A DNA stretch of 64,000 bases. Source: Allolobophora icterica (taxonomy: Eukaryota > Annelida > Clitellata > Crassiclitellata > Lumbricidae). Shown here one piece after another: positions 60,328 to 64,000 of this stretch; the first letter of the stretch is position 1; the number at the start of each line of letters is the position of its first letter. The position numbers were made by a program, and so were the translations under genes. The DNA lies in contig OY744608.1 of NCBI GenBank assembly GCA_963556255.1, forward strand, positions 13,454,973 through 13,518,972. Direction: 5' to 3'. Below the pieces are notes generated by a model. It was not told the DNA's origin. It saw nothing but the letters and a program-made list of their open reading frames with translations, and did no database searches.

Positions 60328-62106
60328 CATACACTTGCAACAGTGTGGCACTGGACCTTTCCCCGTCAGGTGCCAGAAGTACAATAGGTGGAGAAGTAGT
60401 CGCCATTTATTATGCACCTTTGTGTGGGTGTGTTTTAAGTGAACGGTGCCACGCTGTAGCATAAACAGACTTTGATCTGGACACGTTTGTCTACTCTTTT
60501 GAAGTACGGTTTGGTAAAAGCACATGCTAGTGTGGGGAGTGCTTGTAGAGAAATTGACTGGTGCGTAAAACCTTGCAATGTGGTCAAATGATCTGAAAAC
60601 AATTTTGTGTATCGACTTTGAAAGGTCATTGTTGTCTGGATTCAGGCCACGTTGATTGTGCTTTTTTGGCTGACAATTTCTGCGAGCATTTAGAAAGTTA
60701 CATTAGTGTCTCATATTGCCAGGCATTACTTGTAAGAGTGTGTCTGTCATCAGCTGTGTCCTGTGTAGTTGGGCCAGAAGTTGAAGGGTTTGTCAACTGA
60801 TTCGCAGTTAAATAACAGAAATCCAAGACCGCGACAAGGTAGCCTTGCAACTGTATGACTGAACGGCAAATTCTAAGTTTGGTATTATATGCCTTGACTG
60901 AAATCCTGAACTAGGCACTGAAGGGCAAGAAACTTTCCATTGTGCTATAATGTCATACGACCAACAAAGCTATTAGGAATTGCAGTTAGAGAGACTTGCA
61001 TTTAATCGCAGTAGACTTGTCCACTCCCTTGGCTGACTGGAGAATTGGTTTACATGACTGACTGACTGTAAATATTCGACCAGTGTCTTTGACAAGTGAG
61101 GTGGAGGTGTAGCTTGAACTTTTGCTGTATAAATCTTCTGTTGTTGTTGTTCATTATTAAATTATGGGTGTGCTGTGGAGAGATACCAGACATTTGCAAT
61201 GAGTGTAAGCTTTGCTGGACATGTTTTATATCTTAGTGCTAGGACGAATCATGATTTTGAGTTAAATGCTTATCTTTGTTTCACAGAATCTTGACCGTGT
61301 TTGCCATAATTTCGTAAATAATGTAGTCTGGTAAAAGAAATCATACAATCATATAGAATTAAACAATATTTTTCTGTTTAAATTCACAAAATGTTTTGTG
61401 ACTTCAGCTGATTGTGTTGTGTAGAATAGCTGTATTTCATTGCACAATGGACGTTGCCAAGAATTTGTCTACTCTCTTAACTGCTTTCTTCTTCAGCAGT
61501 ATTTGTCGTTAAACATTTTAATAACTTGTGTTCAAATGAATTAACCATCTGTCAGATTTGTTCATTTAAAATCAAAGACGATTGCTAAAGTTGCGTAACC
61601 ACTCAACTGTGTAACCTCTGAACTTCGTTGAATGTGCTAACACAGTTGGAATGACATGGATAATGGTTTATCTGTAAAAAGATGGGTTTTAGTTAATGTA
61701 CTGGTTAGATGAAGGACTACTAGTCAGAATGGAAATGTGTGCTTCAGTGACATTGGTCGCCGTGCATGAGAAAACCCTCAAAGTCGAAAAAATCAGAACT
61801 GCGTTTGATATTGCACCTGATTTTGTTGCAGTTGCTGAATGATTTGGTGAAAATTGCATGTTTGCGTTACATATAGTAAAACGTTTCAATTTAGTAAAGG
61901 TCTCTTCGTGGCCACGTTTGAGAAATCACCTGTTTAAAGTTTATCATCACTATGACCCAACCAATTTTTCTGACTTTGTGAAGTTTTCACGTGCACGTTG
62001 ACATATATTTATTTCTGCATTATTGTCTTAGGGTTAATTTGTACTCAGTACTACTCATGTTAGCATTATTTGTGTACACTCCACTGATCAATGCCTACAG
62101 TGTGAC

Positions 62107-62279
62107 CAGGGGCGTCTACACCATAGAAACCGTGGAGCAAATGCTCCATCCAAGAAATAGGGGGGGGGAGATCTGTCAGTGTGTGTGCCACCATTTTAGG
62201 GGGGGATGGAAGGGAGAGGAGGGAAAACGAGGGGGGTGGGGAAGTTGCTCCAATGAGTTAGGGGGGATAGACGCCCCTG
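62107..62279. mobile_element. hAT-type MITE, 173 bp, with perfect 8-bp target duplication
   Basis: Perfect 12-bp termini CAGGGGCGTCTA/TAGACGCCCCTG. The octamer AGTGTGAC is repeated exactly on both sides (62099-62106 and 62280-62287). The interior is purine-rich with several runs of six to nine G. Confidence 0.92.
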
Positions 62280-62489
62280 AGTGTGACTAACATTAGAATT
62301 TTGCAGTTAGGCTTTTCAAACTTTAGAATGGTCATAGATGTCATGCATAACAGATGTTATAATATATATTGCTAAGCTTCATATTTCTGTGTGATTTTTA
62401 TTCACTTTACTGAGTTTCACAACAACAACAATAATAATAGTAATTATAATTCATAGTTATAGTTATAAAAAAATAAATAAAAAAAAAAT

Positions 62490-63175
62490 GGTCCGCAAAG
62501 GTTCACCAGTCACTCTGTTGCAGAGTAAAGCAGGGAGGCGACCTGACCGACGTCTCTCATGAGCGTAGACTCGGATCCGACCTGGGCTGGTGAACCAAAG
62601 TCCTCCGTGCCCACCTTCACGTGGTGCGGACTGTTGGTACCCTTCCAAAGGAAGGGGAACTGTTGGTACCCTTCCAAAGGAAGGGGAACGAACGGGCACG
62701 GCAGGCAAAACCAGGGGAAGGCAATGGCAAACCACCCCTGTGAACATGCCAAGAAAATCGTCATGAGACACACCAAACCACGCCGATGGTCGCTGATGGT
62801 GGGACTCCCAGGCCGGAGCGCTGATGGTGGGACTCCCAGGCCGGAGCGCGACTCAAGGGCTACTGGGGAAGTAGCAAGACGGCAAAGGAGACTGTGTGTC
62901 ATGGCGATCGCTAGGGCTCCTAGAGCCGACAGCACAAGACAACAAGTTATAAAAATAGGATATGTAATGTCATCATTTCCATGGTCACCTAGCACTTCCA
63001 GGCAATTGCCTTTCATGAGACATTCACAGGATCGGATACCAGATTCCAGACCCACACCAACTTTTCAAAACCCTGAGGGATCCTTTCAAACTCAGACGGT
63101 AATGATGATGATGATCATGATGATGATGACCATGATGATGATCATGATGATCATGATGATGATCATGATGATAAT
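62490..63175 (+). repeat. GC-rich retroposon-like repeat with internal duplications and an (ATG)n tail
   Basis: Contains an inverted pair GGTTCACCAG/CTGGTGAACC (about 62499-62508 and 62587-62596), a 29-bp direct duplication (about 62631-62688, CTGTTGGTACCCTTCC...) and a 30-bp one (about 62790-62849, GCTGATGGTGGGACTCCC...). It ends in ATGATGATCATGATG repeats (63101-63173), like the tails of some RTE-type retroposons. The open frames here (up to 213 codons) read through repeat and resemble no protein. Confidence 0.5.
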
Positions 63176-64000
63176 AAAAAAAATTCCAGTTTTTTTTTAA
63201 CAATATAATGCCACTTAATATCATTATAAAATCTAATGCCATGTTCTTTTTGCCACCCTTTATATTTTTGTTCTAAATTTGAACTTTAATATCATTATAA
63301 TTATATTTAATTACTATTGTATCGCTCGCAGTTTTAAATAAATTTAATGTTCGATTTTGTTCAATTTTTAAGTTCCCTGGACCGTGGCCTCGTTTGTCCC
63401 AGTAATAAATCCCCCAAATGATTTCTCCAGTTAGGTGCTGAGAGTCGAGGCCCAATTAACAGCTGTGACCTAGTTTTCAGCAGAGAGTTGGGCGCAGAGT
63501 TGTGTGAGATTTTGTACCCAGTCACCTACCTGTTTTGTCGACATTGATTTGCAGAATTTACTAGGTTTCAAGTTGGTCTGGATACTTTTGCACTGTGTTC
63601 GTGCATAATTTATGCTTTTGTCATCTGATGTAGATTATACGGACTGTTCGATAACGTAGCTGTTTGCTTACGTGGCCCTACTTACACCAGTCGCGTGCTT
63701 TGCACCTAGTAGCACAGTCACGCATGGGAGGGGGCGCTCTATATCTGGATCGCTCGCAGATAAGTTGTACACAAGGAAGATAAGTTTCATTTCTAAGTAT
63801 GTTATGACTTCTTTATCAGATTGAAGTACTTCTGATTGTTATAACAGAGCAAGAGGATCAGCTGTGTCACCCATTTACGTATTCCCACTGGGGTAAACTT
63901 TAATAAGGAGGCTAATTGTTCTAGGTGGAGCAGAAGGTGCGAGGGTGGCAGTATTTGACACAACGGACCAGAATTCAGTCTCGTGTTCCGGACAGAAGCA

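Larger units (their letters stand above)
60328..64000. other. 3' flank of MOSMO, no further gene seen
   Basis: The first part should be the MOSMO 3' UTR. No canonical poly(A) signal close to the stop could be assigned. Further right are a hAT MITE (62107-62279), a repeat with internal duplications and an ATG-rich tail (about 62490-63175), and AT-rich DNA. No conserved exon was recognised on either strand. Confidence 0.5.

Noticed and set aside
62559..63200. 213-codon plus-strand open frame and a 181-codon minus-strand frame over it
   Set aside because: Both run through a repeat with duplicated blocks and an ATG microsatellite (a long Met/Ile run), with no protein-like features.

Overview
This is a stretch of animal nuclear DNA. 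The genes are split into many short exons with GT...AG introns, the background is AT-rich, and introns and spacers are full of degraded LINEs, tRNA-derived SINEs and small DNA transposons. The LINE remnants carry the CR1/L2-like 'GDIHPNP' motif that is common in marine invertebrate genomes. Together with a single PNPLA6/7-type gene, this points to an invertebrate bilaterian, probably marine. The phylum cannot be fixed from the sequence alone. There is no bacterial operon, CRISPR array or prokaryotic mobile island.

Three conserved genes can be assembled exon by exon with intact reading phase. (1) On the minus strand, 9535 down to 762, lie eleven exons of DDX55, a DEAD-box RNA helicase of large ribosomal subunit assembly. 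The 3' end of the gene lies beyond position 1. (2) On the plus strand, 11412-45979, lies a complete 35-exon gene of the neuropathy target esterase family (PNPLA6/PNPLA7, fly swiss cheese). It encodes about 1417 residues: an N-terminal membrane anchor, three cyclic-nucleotide-binding-like domains and a patatin lysophospholipase domain with Ser991 and Asp1111. (3) On the plus strand, 49840-60327, lies a complete three-exon gene for MOSMO (Modulator of Smoothened, 168 residues), a four-pass membrane protein that dampens Hedgehog signalling. DDX55 and PNPLA6 are divergent and share a 1.9 kb spacer. PNPLA6 and MOSMO are in tandem, about 3.9 kb apart. The three genes have unrelated jobs, so no functional cluster is implied.

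Between PNPLA6 and MOSMO, an unrecognised minus-strand open stretch (48331-48866) may be a small gene or an exon, but support is weak. Beyond MOSMO (60328-64000) only repeats were found.

The accessory content is rich: a 31-bp-perfect-TIR mariner-type MITE (56618-56885); hAT-type MITEs with intact 8-bp target duplications (24157-24365 and 62107-62279) and an older one (7374-7969); a pogo/Tigger-like element (46631-47786); an unassigned GGGGTCATCC-ended element (38210-38883); at least three tRNA-derived SINE families; a repeat in two inverted copies; many 3' LINE tails; and a 23-unit, 33-bp minisatellite that reads as an 11-residue repeat (55509-56267). No clearly new biological system is evident. 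The most testable novelties are the repeat families and the uncharacterised minus-strand locus.
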